Source: Candidatus Eiseniibacteriota bacterium (GTDB lineage: Bacteria > Eisenbacteria > RBG-16-71-46 > CAIMUX01). Taken from it: a stretch of 64,000 nt of DNA. Shown piece after piece: positions 8,218-16,864 of the stretch. Under the pieces are notes generated by a model. That model made no database searches, was not told the DNA's origin, and was given only the letters and a program-made list of their open reading frames with translations. Where the stretch lies: positions 248,001 to 312,000 of the forward strand of contig JADJQY010000013.1 in assembly GCA_016712505.1 (NCBI GenBank), given 5' to 3'. The first letter of the stretch is position 1; each line of letters opens with the position of its first letter. The position numbers and the translations under genes were made by a program.

Positions 8218-10086
8218 CTAGGCGGGCCTGACGTGGCGTCGGGTGCGAATCTCGTCCCGCAACAGGTTGTGGAACTCGGCGAACGGCATCGTGTCCTGTT
8301 GTTCGATCTGATAACGGCGTACCGTTACCGCCCGCTCCTCCGCCTCCTTTTTCCCGATCACGAGCAGGATCGGCAGCTTCTCGATCGCGCCGTTGCGGAT
8401 CTTCTTTCCGAACGAGTGGGGCGAAAGATCGACCTCCGCCCTCACTCCCTCGGCGCGGAGGATGCCGCGCAGTTCCTCCGCGTAGGGGAGCAGCTCGTCC
8501 GATACCGTGATCAGCCGCACCTGGATCGGGGCGAGCCAGGTAGGGAATGCGCCGCCGTAGTGCTCGATCAGATAGGAGAGGATCCGCTCGTGAGTGGAGA
8601 GCGGCGCGCGGTGCAGGACCACGGGGCGCTCCTCCTGACCGTGCTCGTCGACGTAGGTCAGGTCGAACCGGTTCGGTGCGACCGAGTCGTACTGAATGGT
8701 CGAGACCGTCTCCTCGCGCCCGAGCAGGTTCCGGAACTGGATGTCGATCTTCGGTCCGTAGAAGGCGGCCTCGTCTTCCCCGACGTAGTACTCCACCCCT
8801 TCTCGCTCCAGCGCTTCTTTCAGGACTGCCTCGGCCTCGCGCCACAGATCCTCGTCGTCGTGGTACTTCTCGGTCCGGGCCGGGTCGTGTAGCGAGAGCC
8901 GGAAGCGGTAGCGGGTGAAGTCGAACACCGCGTAGATCTCGCGGTACATCTGGAGGATGGTCCGGATCTCCTCCAACGCCTGCGCCCGGGTGAGATAGAT
9001 GTGGGCGTCGTTCATGGTCAGACAGCGGACGCGGAGCAGGCCGGAGAGCTCACCCGACTGCTCGAAGCGGTAGCAGGTGCCGTACTCGGCCAGCCGGACC
9101 GGCAACTCGCGGTAACTGCGCGGCCGATGCTTGTAGATCATGTGGTGGTGCGGGCAGTTCATCGGCTTGAGGTAGAACACCTCCTTGGGCCGCGCCCCGG
9201 CCGCCTCCCCGGGGGCGTCCCCCTCCATCGCCCGGGAATCATCCTCTGCCACCTCCATCGGGGGGAACATCGACTCCTTGTAGTAGGGAAGATGCCCCGA
9301 GCGATAGTAGAGCTCCTGCTTGGTGATGTGCGGGGTCGAGACCCGCTCGTAGCCGTAGCGGAACTCGAACTCCTTGGCCAACGCCTCGACCTCGTCGCGC
9401 AGCACGGTCCCCTTCGGCAGCCAGAGGATCAGCCCCTTGCCGATCTCCTCCTCGATATGGAACAGCTCCAGCTCGCGCCCGAGCTTCTTGTGATCGCGCT
9501 CCTGGGCCAGCTTGCGCCGGGCGAGGTAGTCGTCCAGCTCCTCCTTACGCGCGAAGGCCAGGCCGTAGATCCGGGTCAGCATCTTGTTCTTCTCGCTCCC
9601 GCGCCAGTAGGCGCCGGCGATCGAGTCGAGCAGGAATGCGTCTTCCGGGATCTCCTTGGTCGTCTCGACGTGCGGGCCCTCGCACATGTCGGTGAAGGGG
9701 CCGTTCTCGTAGAACGAGATCACCTCGACCCCTTTGGCCCTGAGATCGCTCGACGCCTCCACCTTGTACGGTTGGCCCATCGCGGTGGTCTTCTCGATCG
9801 CCTGGTCGGCCGGAAGCTCCGTGCGGGTGAAGCTCTGCTTCTGTCTCAGGATCTCCTTCATCTTCTTCTGCAGCTTCGGCAGGTCGGCCGCGGTGATCGG
9901 CTCCTCGAGATCGAAGTCGTAGTAGAAGCCGTTCTCGACCGGCGGGCCGAAGCCCAGCTTGGCCGTCGGCTGCAGCGACAGCACCGCCTGGGCGAGCACG
10001 TGGGCGAGCGAGTGGCGAATCCGATAGAGCCTCTGGGCCTCGGGATCGAGGCCGGCCACGGCTTGTGCGATCTCCTGATCCTGCAT
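8218..10086 (-). CDS. thrS: Threonyl-tRNA synthetase without the N-terminal TGS domain
   Basis: Charges tRNA-Thr in the cytosol. The 622-residue chain starts at ATG 10086 behind a clear gggagg site. Residues 20-220 form the editing (N2/SAD) domain, with the HSLAH motif (H25, H29) and MCEGPHVE. The class II core follows, with the zinc cysteine in LKPMNCPHHHMIYK (C311), the RFEQSGELSGLLRVR motif 2 and PVVLHRAPLSTHERIL. The anticodon-binding domain begins near PTWLAPIQVRLITV. E. coli ThrRS is about 640 residues with a 60-residue TGS domain; here the editing domain begins almost at once. The upstream frame stays open but encodes nothing TGS-like. An acidic insertion (EDDSRAMEGDAPGEAA) precedes the zinc cysteine. 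The gene diverges from the patatin gene across 135 bp. Confidence 0.95.
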   Translation of the reverse strand: MQDQEIAQAVAGLDPEAQRLYRIRHSLAHVLAQAVLSLQPTAKLGFGPPVENGFYYDFDLEEPITAADLPKLQKKMKEILRQKQSFTRTELPADQAIEKTTAMGQPYKVEASSDLRAKGVEVISFYENGPFTDMCEGPHVETTKEIPEDAFLLDSIAGAYWRGSEKNKMLTRIYGLAFARKEELDDYLARRKLAQERDHKKLGRELELFHIEEEIGKGLILWLPKGTVLRDEVEALAKEFEFRYGYERVSTPHITKQELYYRSGHLPYYKESMFPPMEVAEDDSRAMEGDAPGEAAGARPKEVFYLKPMNCPHHHMIYKHRPRSYRELPVRLAEYGTCYRFEQSGELSGLLRVRCLTMNDAHIYLTRAQALEEIRTILQMYREIYAVFDFTRYRFRLSLHDPARTEKYHDDEDLWREAEAVLKEALEREGVEYYVGEDEAAFYGPKIDIQFRNLLGREETVSTIQYDSVAPNRFDLTYVDEHGQEERPVVLHRAPLSTHERILSYLIEHYGGAFPTWLAPIQVRLITVSDELLPYAEELRGILRAEGVRAEVDLSPHSFGKKIRNGAIEKLPILLVIGKKEAEERAVTVRRYQIEQQDTMPFAEFHNLLRDEIRTRRHVRPA

Positions 10087-10221
10087 GAATTCCTCCCGGA
10101 GGTAATCGGGGCAGCGTAGCAAACAGCGGGGCAAACGTCGAATTCTCCTCCGGAAACTGCTTGCCGTGACGGGCATCGAACCCAAGAATCCGCGGGTCCA
10201 CCGAGAAAGAAGGAGTTGCCG

Positions 10222-12525
10222 TTGGTCCCCCTCGCCCGCCCGGATGGTCCGCATCACCGATGCGCGCGCCGCTTCGGTGCAGCCCTCGCGATCGCACTCG
10301 CCCTGGTCTTCGGGATGGCCCAGTCGGCTGTGGCCCGCCCGCGCATCGGTCTCGCCCTCTCGGGTGGTGGGGCGCGGGCTCTGGCTGAGATCGGCGTGCT
10401 CCGCGCGCTCGAGGAGGAGGGGATCCCGATCGATTGCATCGCGGGCAACTCGATGGGGGCGTTGATCGGCGGACTGTACGCCGCGGGGGTTTCGGCCGAC
10501 TCGCTTCGTGGACTGGCCCGTCGATCCGACATCTTCGGCGAACCGTCGGCCTACGCCAACCTGAGCGTCTTCCAGAAGCAGGTGGTGCGGCCCCAGGCGT
10601 TCGGCCTCCACTTCGACGGCTGGGAGTACCGCCTGCCGCAGGCTCTGGTCAGCGATTTCAACGTGAACTGGACCATCGTTTCCCACGCCGCGCCGGCCAA
10701 TCTGGCCGCGAACGGGGACTTCGACCGTCTGCCGATTCCGTTCCGCGCCGTGGCGCTCGACTTGAAGAGCGGCGAACTCGAGGTGTTCCGCTCCGGCGAC
10801 CTCGCGCGCGCCATCCGCTCCAGCATCTCGGTGCCGGTGACCTTTCCCCCCATCCGGATGCGTAACCCGGAACGGATCCTGGTCGACGCCGGCCCGCGCG
10901 AGAACCTGCCGATCGAACTGCTGGCCGAGATGGGGGCCGACCGCGTGATCGCGGTCAACTGCACGCAATCGATGCACGATCAGCGCGAGATCAACGATGT
11001 CACCGACGTCGCGCTCCGCCTGGTCCGGATCCTCTCCGAACCGTGCGACTCGCTCTCGACCGAGGGGTGGGACGTCTGGATCGAGCCGCGCACCCCCGGC
11101 GTGCGGATGAGCGAGTACGACCGGGCCGAAGAGATGATCGCGGCCGGTTACGCGGCGGCGAAGTCCCAGCTGCCGGCACTCCGGCGGATGCTCGAAGTCG
11201 AGCCGACGGTCGCCGACACGCAGCCGGGGTCGACGACCGCCACCCCGGACCCCGATCCTCCCACCAGCCGCGAGTATCCGGAGGTGGGGGCGCGGATGCC
11301 GGGAGATGGCGGCTCCCGGCGTCTCCGTGATCTTGCCCTGCCTGAGATCGATTCCCTCGAGGTGGCCTGGATCCGGCTCGAAGGACGGCGGGTCGCCTAC
11401 TCCTGGGTGCCGCGGGAGGAACTCGGCCTCGCGCCCGGGGATCGCTTCGATCTCGAGAACTTCGGCCGCGGCCTCCGCCGCCTCTCGGCCACCAACCTTT
11501 ACGACTCCGTCTGGCCGCGGCTCGAGTCGGTTTCTCCGGGCAAGGTGGGGATCGTGCTCGAGCTCGAGGAGCGGACCCCGACCTTCGTTTCCCTCGGGTT
11601 GCTCTACGACAACAGCCGACTGGTCAATCTGAACATCGAGCTGACGCGGAACAACGTGCTCCGGCTGGGGGAGACCTGGTACGCGAACCTCGCCCTCGGC
11701 AACTATCGCGACGGTGGGGAACTGGGGGTGCGCTCCGGGCGCCTGCGCGGCGTTCCGCTGGTCTTCGACCTGGTGGCCAAGAGCAATCGCACGCTCTACC
11801 GACGTGAGGACGGCGGAGAGCTACGGCGCACCCTGACCGGCGTCCAGGTCTCGACCGGGGCGTTCGGCACGCGGCAGGGCCTCCTCCTCGCAGGGCTCCG
11901 TGTCCTGCGCGACGAGGCGGAGGCGATCGGCCAGGAGTCGATCAGCGCGCTCGGACTACCGCAGGGATGGGGCGCCACCGACCGGAGCCTCTTCGCCACG
12001 CTGCTCGTCGATGGCACCGATCAGCGGATGCTGCCTCGTCGCGGCTTGAGGGCGCGGGTCGACTACGAACTCTTCTTCGATCATGAACTCGAGCTGAGCC
12101 ACCTTAGCTACGACGGCAATGCGGCTCTCTCCCTCGCCCTCGGCCCGCTCAGCATGACTACCGACGCCGGGATTGCCGGCGTCTCGAAACTCGATCTCCC
12201 GTTCCGCTTCGAACATCGGGTCGATCTCACGCGCTCGACCCTCGGGCGATTGGAGGAGGGGTCCTTCGGACGGTTCACCGCCGATTCCGGCCTCTCGTTC
12301 GGGTTCGAGATCGCGTCCAACCTCTCCCTGTGGTGCGAAGGACGCGCCGGTCTCTGGTCGGATAGCTTCGACGACCTGGCCTTCGCCCAGGCCCGCCGCG
12401 GCCTCCAGGGCGGCCTCCTCCAGCGCACCCCCATCGGTCCGGTCATCGCCGGAGCCGCCGCCGAGAAGGACCGCGGTCCCTTCCTCTTCATCCAGGTCGG
12501 CCACGACCTCGTGCCCGAACGTTGA
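10222..12525 (+). CDS. Patatin-like phospholipase with C-terminal outer-membrane barrel (type Vd autotransporter-like)
   Basis: A 767-residue exported lipase. A signal peptide (ALAIALALVFGMAQSAVA) is followed by the patatin domain, residues about 30-310. This has the oxyanion loop SGGGARALAE, nucleophile Ser77 in GNSMG and dyad Asp222 in LVDAGPRENLP; the DAG variant replaces the common DGG/DGA. After a Pro/Thr-rich linker, residues about 375-450 look like a POTRA repeat (LEVAWIRLEGRRVAYSW). The remaining 310 residues are alternating amphipathic strands of a BamA/Omp85-type 16-strand barrel ending VGHDLVPER. This is the plan of PlpD-like type Vd autotransporters, which display or release the lipase. 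The start is TTG 10222, seven bases after aaggag; TTG 10216 would sit too close. It implies an outer membrane. Confidence 0.88.
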   Translation: MVPLARPDGPHHRCARRFGAALAIALALVFGMAQSAVARPRIGLALSGGGARALAEIGVLRALEEEGIPIDCIAGNSMGALIGGLYAAGVSADSLRGLARRSDIFGEPSAYANLSVFQKQVVRPQAFGLHFDGWEYRLPQALVSDFNVNWTIVSHAAPANLAANGDFDRLPIPFRAVALDLKSGELEVFRSGDLARAIRSSISVPVTFPPIRMRNPERILVDAGPRENLPIELLAEMGADRVIAVNCTQSMHDQREINDVTDVALRLVRILSEPCDSLSTEGWDVWIEPRTPGVRMSEYDRAEEMIAAGYAAAKSQLPALRRMLEVEPTVADTQPGSTTATPDPDPPTSREYPEVGARMPGDGGSRRLRDLALPEIDSLEVAWIRLEGRRVAYSWVPREELGLAPGDRFDLENFGRGLRRLSATNLYDSVWPRLESVSPGKVGIVLELEERTPTFVSLGLLYDNSRLVNLNIELTRNNVLRLGETWYANLALGNYRDGGELGVRSGRLRGVPLVFDLVAKSNRTLYRREDGGELRRTLTGVQVSTGAFGTRQGLLLAGLRVLRDEAEAIGQESISALGLPQGWGATDRSLFATLLVDGTDQRMLPRRGLRARVDYELFFDHELELSHLSYDGNAALSLALGPLSMTTDAGIAGVSKLDLPFRFEHRVDLTRSTLGRLEEGSFGRFTADSGLSFGFEIASNLSLWCEGRAGLWSDSFDDLAFAQARRGLQGGLLQRTPIGPVIAGAAAEKDRGPFLFIQVGHDLVPER

Positions 12526-12597
12526 TCGCGGCGGACACTCCCTTCCGGGACGCGGATCCCCGTTGAAACCGAGGCCCGGCTGGTTCACTCTTCCGCC

Positions 12598-13044
12598 ATG
12601 GCATTCGTCCCGAACTACGAAGAGTCCCACCTGGTGGTGGCAGCCGTCCGTCTCCTGCAGCACCGGAACGGCCATCTCCCCACGCCCGAGGAGGTCGCCG
12701 GGATGCTCACCTTCCCCCAGGAGAAGGTGTTCGTCCTCATCCGCGGCCTCAAGGAGCGCGCCATCCTCCGCGTCCTCGAGAGCCCCTTCGAGACCCGGGT
12801 CGACATCCTGGACCCCGTCCCCCTCGAAGCCCTTCCCCGCGGCGTGCCCGAACCCGAGATGAAGGGCGAACTCGACGAGTTCTACGAGCGCGAGCGCGAG
12901 AAGAAGGCCGAGATGGACCGCATGTTCCGCGGCGGCGAGGTCGACAAGCGCAAGCAGGACCGGGTCAAGAAGCTCGAAGAAGAGTTCCGCAAGTTCAAAC
13001 CGAAGGGCGGCCCCGAAGGCCTCTTCAAGTCCGACGAGGAGTAG
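12598..13044 (+). CDS. Conserved-looking small protein with winged-helix-like head and charged tail
   Basis: A 148-residue protein starting at ATG 12598. Residues 1-75 are compact: VVAAVRLLQHRNGHLPTPEEVAGMLTFPQEKVFVLIRGLKERAILRV reads as helices with a helix-turn-helix layout, like a winged-helix domain. Residues 85-148 are highly charged (EFYEREREKKAEMDRMF, KRKQDRVKKLEEEFRKF), probably a coiled coil. No enzyme motif is seen, and no specific family was recognised. It lies 73 bp after the patatin gene on the same strand and is followed by an extreme G tract. A regulatory or scaffold role would be a guess. Confidence 0.65.
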   Translation: MAFVPNYEESHLVVAAVRLLQHRNGHLPTPEEVAGMLTFPQEKVFVLIRGLKERAILRVLESPFETRVDILDPVPLEALPRGVPEPEMKGELDEFYEREREKKAEMDRMFRGGEVDKRKQDRVKKLEEEFRKFKPKGGPEGLFKSDEE

Positions 13045-13054
13045 CCGGCGCTAC

Positions 13055-13127
13055 GGGGGGGGGCCCGGGGGGCCGGGGGGGGGGGGGGCCCGGCGGGGGG
13101 GGGCCCCCTCGGGGGGGGGGGCCCGGG
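13055..13127. repeat. Low-complexity G-run tract
   Basis: About 73 bases are almost only G and C, with consecutive runs of 9, 6, 14, 9 and 11 G's broken by short C runs. It begins 11 bp after the stop codon of the upstream gene. The plus strand could form G-quadruplexes. Run lengths this long are also a classic place for sequencing or assembly error. Confidence 0.85.
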
Positions 13128-13199
13128 ATCGATCGTCGGCGCACCGCGCAGACTCGACCTGTCCCACCCCAACATCGTGATGTGATCCAGAGCCAGACC

Positions 13200-15257
13200 C
13201 TACTTCCGCTGCCCCGCCACCCGCTCCAGGTTGCGCTGTGCCGAGGCGTGCCCAGGGGCGAGGGACAGCGCGCGGCGGAAGGCGGTTTCGGCGCCTGAAA
13301 GGTTGCCGGCGCGGGCGCGGGCGATGCCGAGGTTGTTCCAGAGGTCGGGATGGTCGGCGCGGTAGTGGGTGCCGCGTTCGAGGACGGCGAGCGCTTCGGT
13401 GGGGCGGCTTGCACGGCCTAGGAGATTGGCGTGGAGCAGGGTGAGTTCGGCCGAGCGGGGGGCGCGCTGCGCGAAGGTGGCGGCGAGCGCGAGGGCTTCG
13501 GTGTCCCGGCGCTGGCGGCTCAGGAGGTAGGAAAGGCCGACGAGGGCGGGTTCGAGATCGGGCGATAGGGTGAGGGCGCGACGATAGGCGCGCTCGGCCT
13601 GGAGCGTGTCGCCGGCGGCGGCTTGGGTCGCGGCGAGATCGGCCCAGGCTTCGGCGAAGCTGGAGTCGGCGGCGAGGGCGTGGTGAGCAGCTTCGAGGGC
13701 TCGGGGAAGATCACCGTTTCGGCCATGGAGAACGGCGAGGTCGGACCAGGCTTCCTCGTGCCCCGGATCGAGTTCGACCGCGCGGCGGAGCTGGGTGATC
13801 GCCTCCGGATCGCGACCGAGGGCGGCGAGACTGGTGCCGCGGAGAAAGGGGGGCTCGGCGGGCTGGTCGACCGTGCGCGCCCGGCCGACGAACCACGATC
13901 CGCTGAGTACCGAGAGGGTGAGCGCGGCGCTGAGCGCCAAGGCAGGGCGTAGCAGCGTGCGGGCGGCGTGTGGAGCGCGCGCCCGGTCCCAGATCTCGGC
14001 CGCGCCGTGTGCGGCGAAGAGGATCAGGAAGGGGACGAGCGGCAACCGGTGTCGCGCCGAGGGAAAGAAGAGGATCAGGCCGAGGGCGTAGACCGCGGCC
14101 ATCAGCAGCAGGCGATCGCTCCGCGCGCGCCAGGCGATGCCGACCACCGCGAGCGGAAAGAGGAGTCCGAACGGGAACCCGAAATCGCCCAGTCGCCACA
14201 GGAGGAGCGAGAGGAGTCGCGAACCTTCACGCGCTTCGTACAGGTCGAGGTTGCGCTTGATCTCCCTTGCGGCGAAGAGATCGCAGCTCTTGGCCAGGAG
14301 CCCGCGCAGGAATCCGAGCGGGTCGGTCGCGATGTAGTGGACCGCCTGCCGGTAGAAGTAGCGCGATTGTTCCGCAGGAAGGAACAACCCCTCTTCACGC
14401 GCGGGGCGTGCGGTGAGCGCGTCCCAATCGCGTCCGGGGCGGATGGCCAGGGTCTCCGCCGCCTTCGGGTTGTTGGCCAGATGGAGGTTGATCCCGCCGC
14501 TGGTCGAGATCGGAACCCAGGAGTGCGCGGCGCGGAGGTTGTGCGCGGTGACCGGCAGGAGGCCGAGCGCGAGGCCGAGTCCCAGAGCCGCGAGCGAGAG
14601 GCGCCGGTCACGCTGATGCGATCCAACCGGTGCGAACCGCGGCAGGAGTCGCGTCGCGGCGGCGACGAGAACCAGCGGTAGGGCATTTTCCCGACAGAGC
14701 GAGGCGCCGGCCAGGAGAAGCCCGGAGACGAGACCATCGATGATCGGCCGCGCGCGCTGCCGGTCTTCCCACCAGGCCCAGAGAAGCAGAAGGAAGATCG
14801 CCAGGGTCTCGCGCAGGAGCTGTCCTTCGAAGTAGATCAGCGGTCCGTTGAACGCGACGAGCGCGAGCGCGAGCTTGGCCCACCGCTCTTCCATGCGGGG
14901 GCGCGCCAGGGCATAGACCAGGACCGCGCTCCCCGCGCCGAGGAACGCCTGGAGCAACCAGGCGGCCTCCCAGTGCCAACCGAAGAGACGGTAGACCGTG
15001 CCGAGCACGAACGACCAGAGGGGTGCCTGCCAGAAGGGATCGGCCCCCGGCCAGCTGCCGGCCAGCCAGGCGCGCGCCTCGCTGTCGTACGTCGCGGCAT
15101 CGACCACCGGGAGGTTGAGCGGGGCGGCGCCCCGCCACTCGAGAAAGAAGAGCAGCCGGGGAAGGAGCGCGAGACCGAAGGCGAAGAGGAAGACCAGAAC
15201 CGGGCGCTGTGCTCCGACGGCTGTGGGGCGGGACGGATCCCGTCCGGTCGGGCTCAC
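13200..15257 (-). CDS. Membrane protein: ArnT/PMT-like glycosyltransferase module plus TPR repeats
   Basis: A 685-residue membrane protein. The N-terminal 430 residues hold about ten hydrophobic helices (RPVLVFLFAFGLALLPRLLFF first). The periplasmic-loop pattern VVDAATYDSEARAWLAG, then PFWQAPLWSFVLGTVYRLFG, resembles dolichyl-phosphate-mannose/ArnT (GT39/GT83-like) transferases that use polyprenyl-linked sugars. The C-terminal 220 residues are five or six tetratricopeptide repeats (PGHEEAWSDLAVLHGRNGDL, HPDLWNNLGIARARAGNL). The start is GTG 15257, overlapping the stop of the lipoprotein gene as GTGA; the open frame extends upstream but only as antisense to that gene. The two genes are likely coupled. 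A similar transmembrane-plus-TPR design recurs at 25639-27807. Substrate is unknown. Confidence 0.82.
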   Translation of the reverse strand: MSPTGRDPSRPTAVGAQRPVLVFLFAFGLALLPRLLFFLEWRGAAPLNLPVVDAATYDSEARAWLAGSWPGADPFWQAPLWSFVLGTVYRLFGWHWEAAWLLQAFLGAGSAVLVYALARPRMEERWAKLALALVAFNGPLIYFEGQLLRETLAIFLLLLWAWWEDRQRARPIIDGLVSGLLLAGASLCRENALPLVLVAAATRLLPRFAPVGSHQRDRRLSLAALGLGLALGLLPVTAHNLRAAHSWVPISTSGGINLHLANNPKAAETLAIRPGRDWDALTARPAREEGLFLPAEQSRYFYRQAVHYIATDPLGFLRGLLAKSCDLFAAREIKRNLDLYEAREGSRLLSLLLWRLGDFGFPFGLLFPLAVVGIAWRARSDRLLLMAAVYALGLILFFPSARHRLPLVPFLILFAAHGAAEIWDRARAPHAARTLLRPALALSAALTLSVLSGSWFVGRARTVDQPAEPPFLRGTSLAALGRDPEAITQLRRAVELDPGHEEAWSDLAVLHGRNGDLPRALEAAHHALAADSSFAEAWADLAATQAAAGDTLQAERAYRRALTLSPDLEPALVGLSYLLSRQRRDTEALALAATFAQRAPRSAELTLLHANLLGRASRPTEALAVLERGTHYRADHPDLWNNLGIARARAGNLSGAETAFRRALSLAPGHASAQRNLERVAGQRK

Positions 15258-16030
15258 TCTTCCTCGCTCCAGACCACGTTGTACCACTGTTCGCCTTCGT
15301 AGAAGGCGCAGAGCCAGTGCGGACCGTGGGCGATCGGGGGGGCGGTTGGGTCTCCGCCGCAGTGGATGTGGTAGAACCCCTCCGGGGCGTCGTATTCGAA
15401 GCGGAACCACGGAGTCCCCGCGAGTGATCGCGCCTCGAAGTCGATTTGCCCGGCGCGGGGCAGCACTCCTTGGGCCCCAACGCCATGATCGTCCGCGAAT
15501 GGATTCGGAACACACTCCAGAGGGCCGCTCGGTCGGATGACCAGCCGCGGGGCCGGCGTTTGGTCGCCGCTCCAGGCGAAGGCTCGTGTGCTCAGGAAGG
15601 GGCTTCGCGCCACCCGAAGCGCCACCCGGTAGTTCCCCGGCGGGGGCTCCGCGAACCGATAGGCGCCGTTTTCCGTCCAGGTCGAGTCGGTCGCCGCGCC
15701 GGTTGACGTGGTGTCGGCCCCGAGCGCCAGCAGGTAGATGCGCAGACTATCCGCGTCGTCTTCGATCCGCTGCTTGATCACCTGGCCCGACTTGGTGAAG
15801 AGGTTCCCCACCAGTCGCACTTCGCCCACCAGGTCGGCGGCGGGCGGGGTGATCGGATGCGGTCCTCGAGGCTGATCGCCGCGATCGCTGCACCCACCGG
15901 AGAGGCTCAGGGTGAGCCCCGAGACGATCAGGGTGAGCTTCGGGAGGATCCGGGTGCGCGGTGTGCCCGGGAGGAAACGAAACACGCCCGTCCTCGCGTG
16001 GGGGCGAACGGACGGGCGCATCGACATCAA
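15254..16030 (-). CDS. Putative lipoprotein, function unknown
   Basis: A 258-residue protein with a long basic N-terminus, a hydrophobic stretch (LTLIVSGLTLSLSGGC) and a Cys at the expected lipobox end, though SGGC is a weak box. Residues 60-150 look like a carboxypeptidase-regulatory/prealbumin-like fold (VGEVRLVGNLFTKSGQVI, GNYRVALRVARS). The C-terminal part contains CVPNPFADD and HIHCGGDP. ATG 16030 is followed at once by a second ATG and no ribosome site separates them. It lies 16 bp after efp and overlaps the downstream TPR glycosyltransferase-like gene, suggesting an efp-lipoprotein-membrane protein transcript. No assigned role. Confidence 0.65.
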   Translation of the reverse strand: MMSMRPSVRPHARTGVFRFLPGTPRTRILPKLTLIVSGLTLSLSGGCSDRGDQPRGPHPITPPAADLVGEVRLVGNLFTKSGQVIKQRIEDDADSLRIYLLALGADTTSTGAATDSTWTENGAYRFAEPPPGNYRVALRVARSPFLSTRAFAWSGDQTPAPRLVIRPSGPLECVPNPFADDHGVGAQGVLPRAGQIDFEARSLAGTPWFRFEYDAPEGFYHIHCGGDPTAPPIAHGPHWLCAFYEGEQWYNVVWSEEE

Positions 16031-16046
16031 GCTCTCTCCCGCGCGG

Positions 16047-16604
16047 CTACGCGCGCTCGACGAAGTGCCCGTCGCGCGTGTCGATCTTGCACTTGTCGCC
16101 CACCCCGATGAACTGCGGCACCTTCACCACCAACCCGGTTTCCAACACGGCCTGCTTCGGTGAAGCGCTCGCCGTCGCCCCCTTCATCGAGGGCTCCGTC
16201 TCCTTCACCGTGAGGTAGACGAAGTTCGGCAGGTCGATCGAGACCGGTTGCCCCTCGTAGTAGAGGGCGCTCACCTCGGACTCCTCGAGCAGATAGTCAA
16301 CCGTGTCGCCCAGGGTCTCCTTGTCGAGGGTCATCATCTCGTAGCTCTCGGTGCTCATGAAGTGGAACTCGTCGCCGGAGCGGTAGAGGAACTTGAGGGT
16401 GTGCTCCTCGAGATCGGCCAGCTCGCACTTGTCCTCCGAGCGGAACCGATGCTCGAAGGAGTTCCCGCTCTTCAGGGAGACCAGCTTCGTCTGCATCATC
16501 CCGCGCAGGTTGCCCGGCGTGTGGTGGTGGGCCTTGAGAACACGGCAGGGCTCCCCCTCGAAGAGGATGACGGTGCCCACCCGCAATTGGGTCGCTGCAA
16601 TCAT
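16047..16604 (-). CDS. efp: Translation elongation factor P, PGNLRG-loop variant
   Basis: EF-P relieves ribosome stalling at polyproline motifs by entering the E site. The 185-residue protein starts at ATG 16604 (MIAATQLRVGTVILFEGEPC) and shows the KOW-like domain I and two OB domains (GLVVKVPQFIGVGDKCKIDT near the end). The loop that touches the P-site tRNA reads HHHTPGNLRG. Asn32 stands where E. coli has the beta-lysylated Lys34, and Arg34 follows. So this belongs to the class, known for example from Acidobacteria, that lacks the EpmA lysine and the EarP arginine in the standard place. A promoter lies at 16707-16736. Confidence 0.95.
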   Translation of the reverse strand: MIAATQLRVGTVILFEGEPCRVLKAHHHTPGNLRGMMQTKLVSLKSGNSFEHRFRSEDKCELADLEEHTLKFLYRSGDEFHFMSTESYEMMTLDKETLGDTVDYLLEESEVSALYYEGQPVSIDLPNFVYLTVKETEPSMKGATASASPKQAVLETGLVVKVPQFIGVGDKCKIDTRDGHFVERA

Positions 16605-16706
16605 GGAAACAGACTCTCCTCGGCCTCCGCGGGCCATGGTTGAACCAACGCGGTCCGGTTCGCCCGGCCGCGCCTGACTGTCGCTCTCTCTGGGTTTGGA
16701 AAGGGA

Positions 16707-16736
16707 AGAATACCGCAGGGGGGGGAGTGTTGCCAA
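16707..16736 (-). promoter_or_regulatory. Sigma70-type promoter candidate for efp
   Basis: On the minus strand TTGGCA (16731-16736) and TATTCT (16707-16712) are separated by 18 bp. The start codon lies about 100 bp downstream. The spacer contains eight C's in a row. The remainder of the 16605-16864 gap holds G-rich runs and nothing else I can name. Confidence 0.5.
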
Positions 16737-16864
16737 CGGGGGTGGGGGAGCCGTCGCGGGGGGCGGAAGGGGGGCAGATCCGGGGACGCCGAGATCCGAT
16801 TCGCTCAGGCGTGGACCAGATCCTGGGTGGCACCCACCAGCACCGTTCGAAGCGACTTCCGAAC

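Noticed and set aside
10087..10977. Upstream extension of the thrS frame on the minus strand
   Set aside because: It is antisense to the patatin gene, lacks TGS or other recognisable features, and ATG 10086 has a strong ribosome site.
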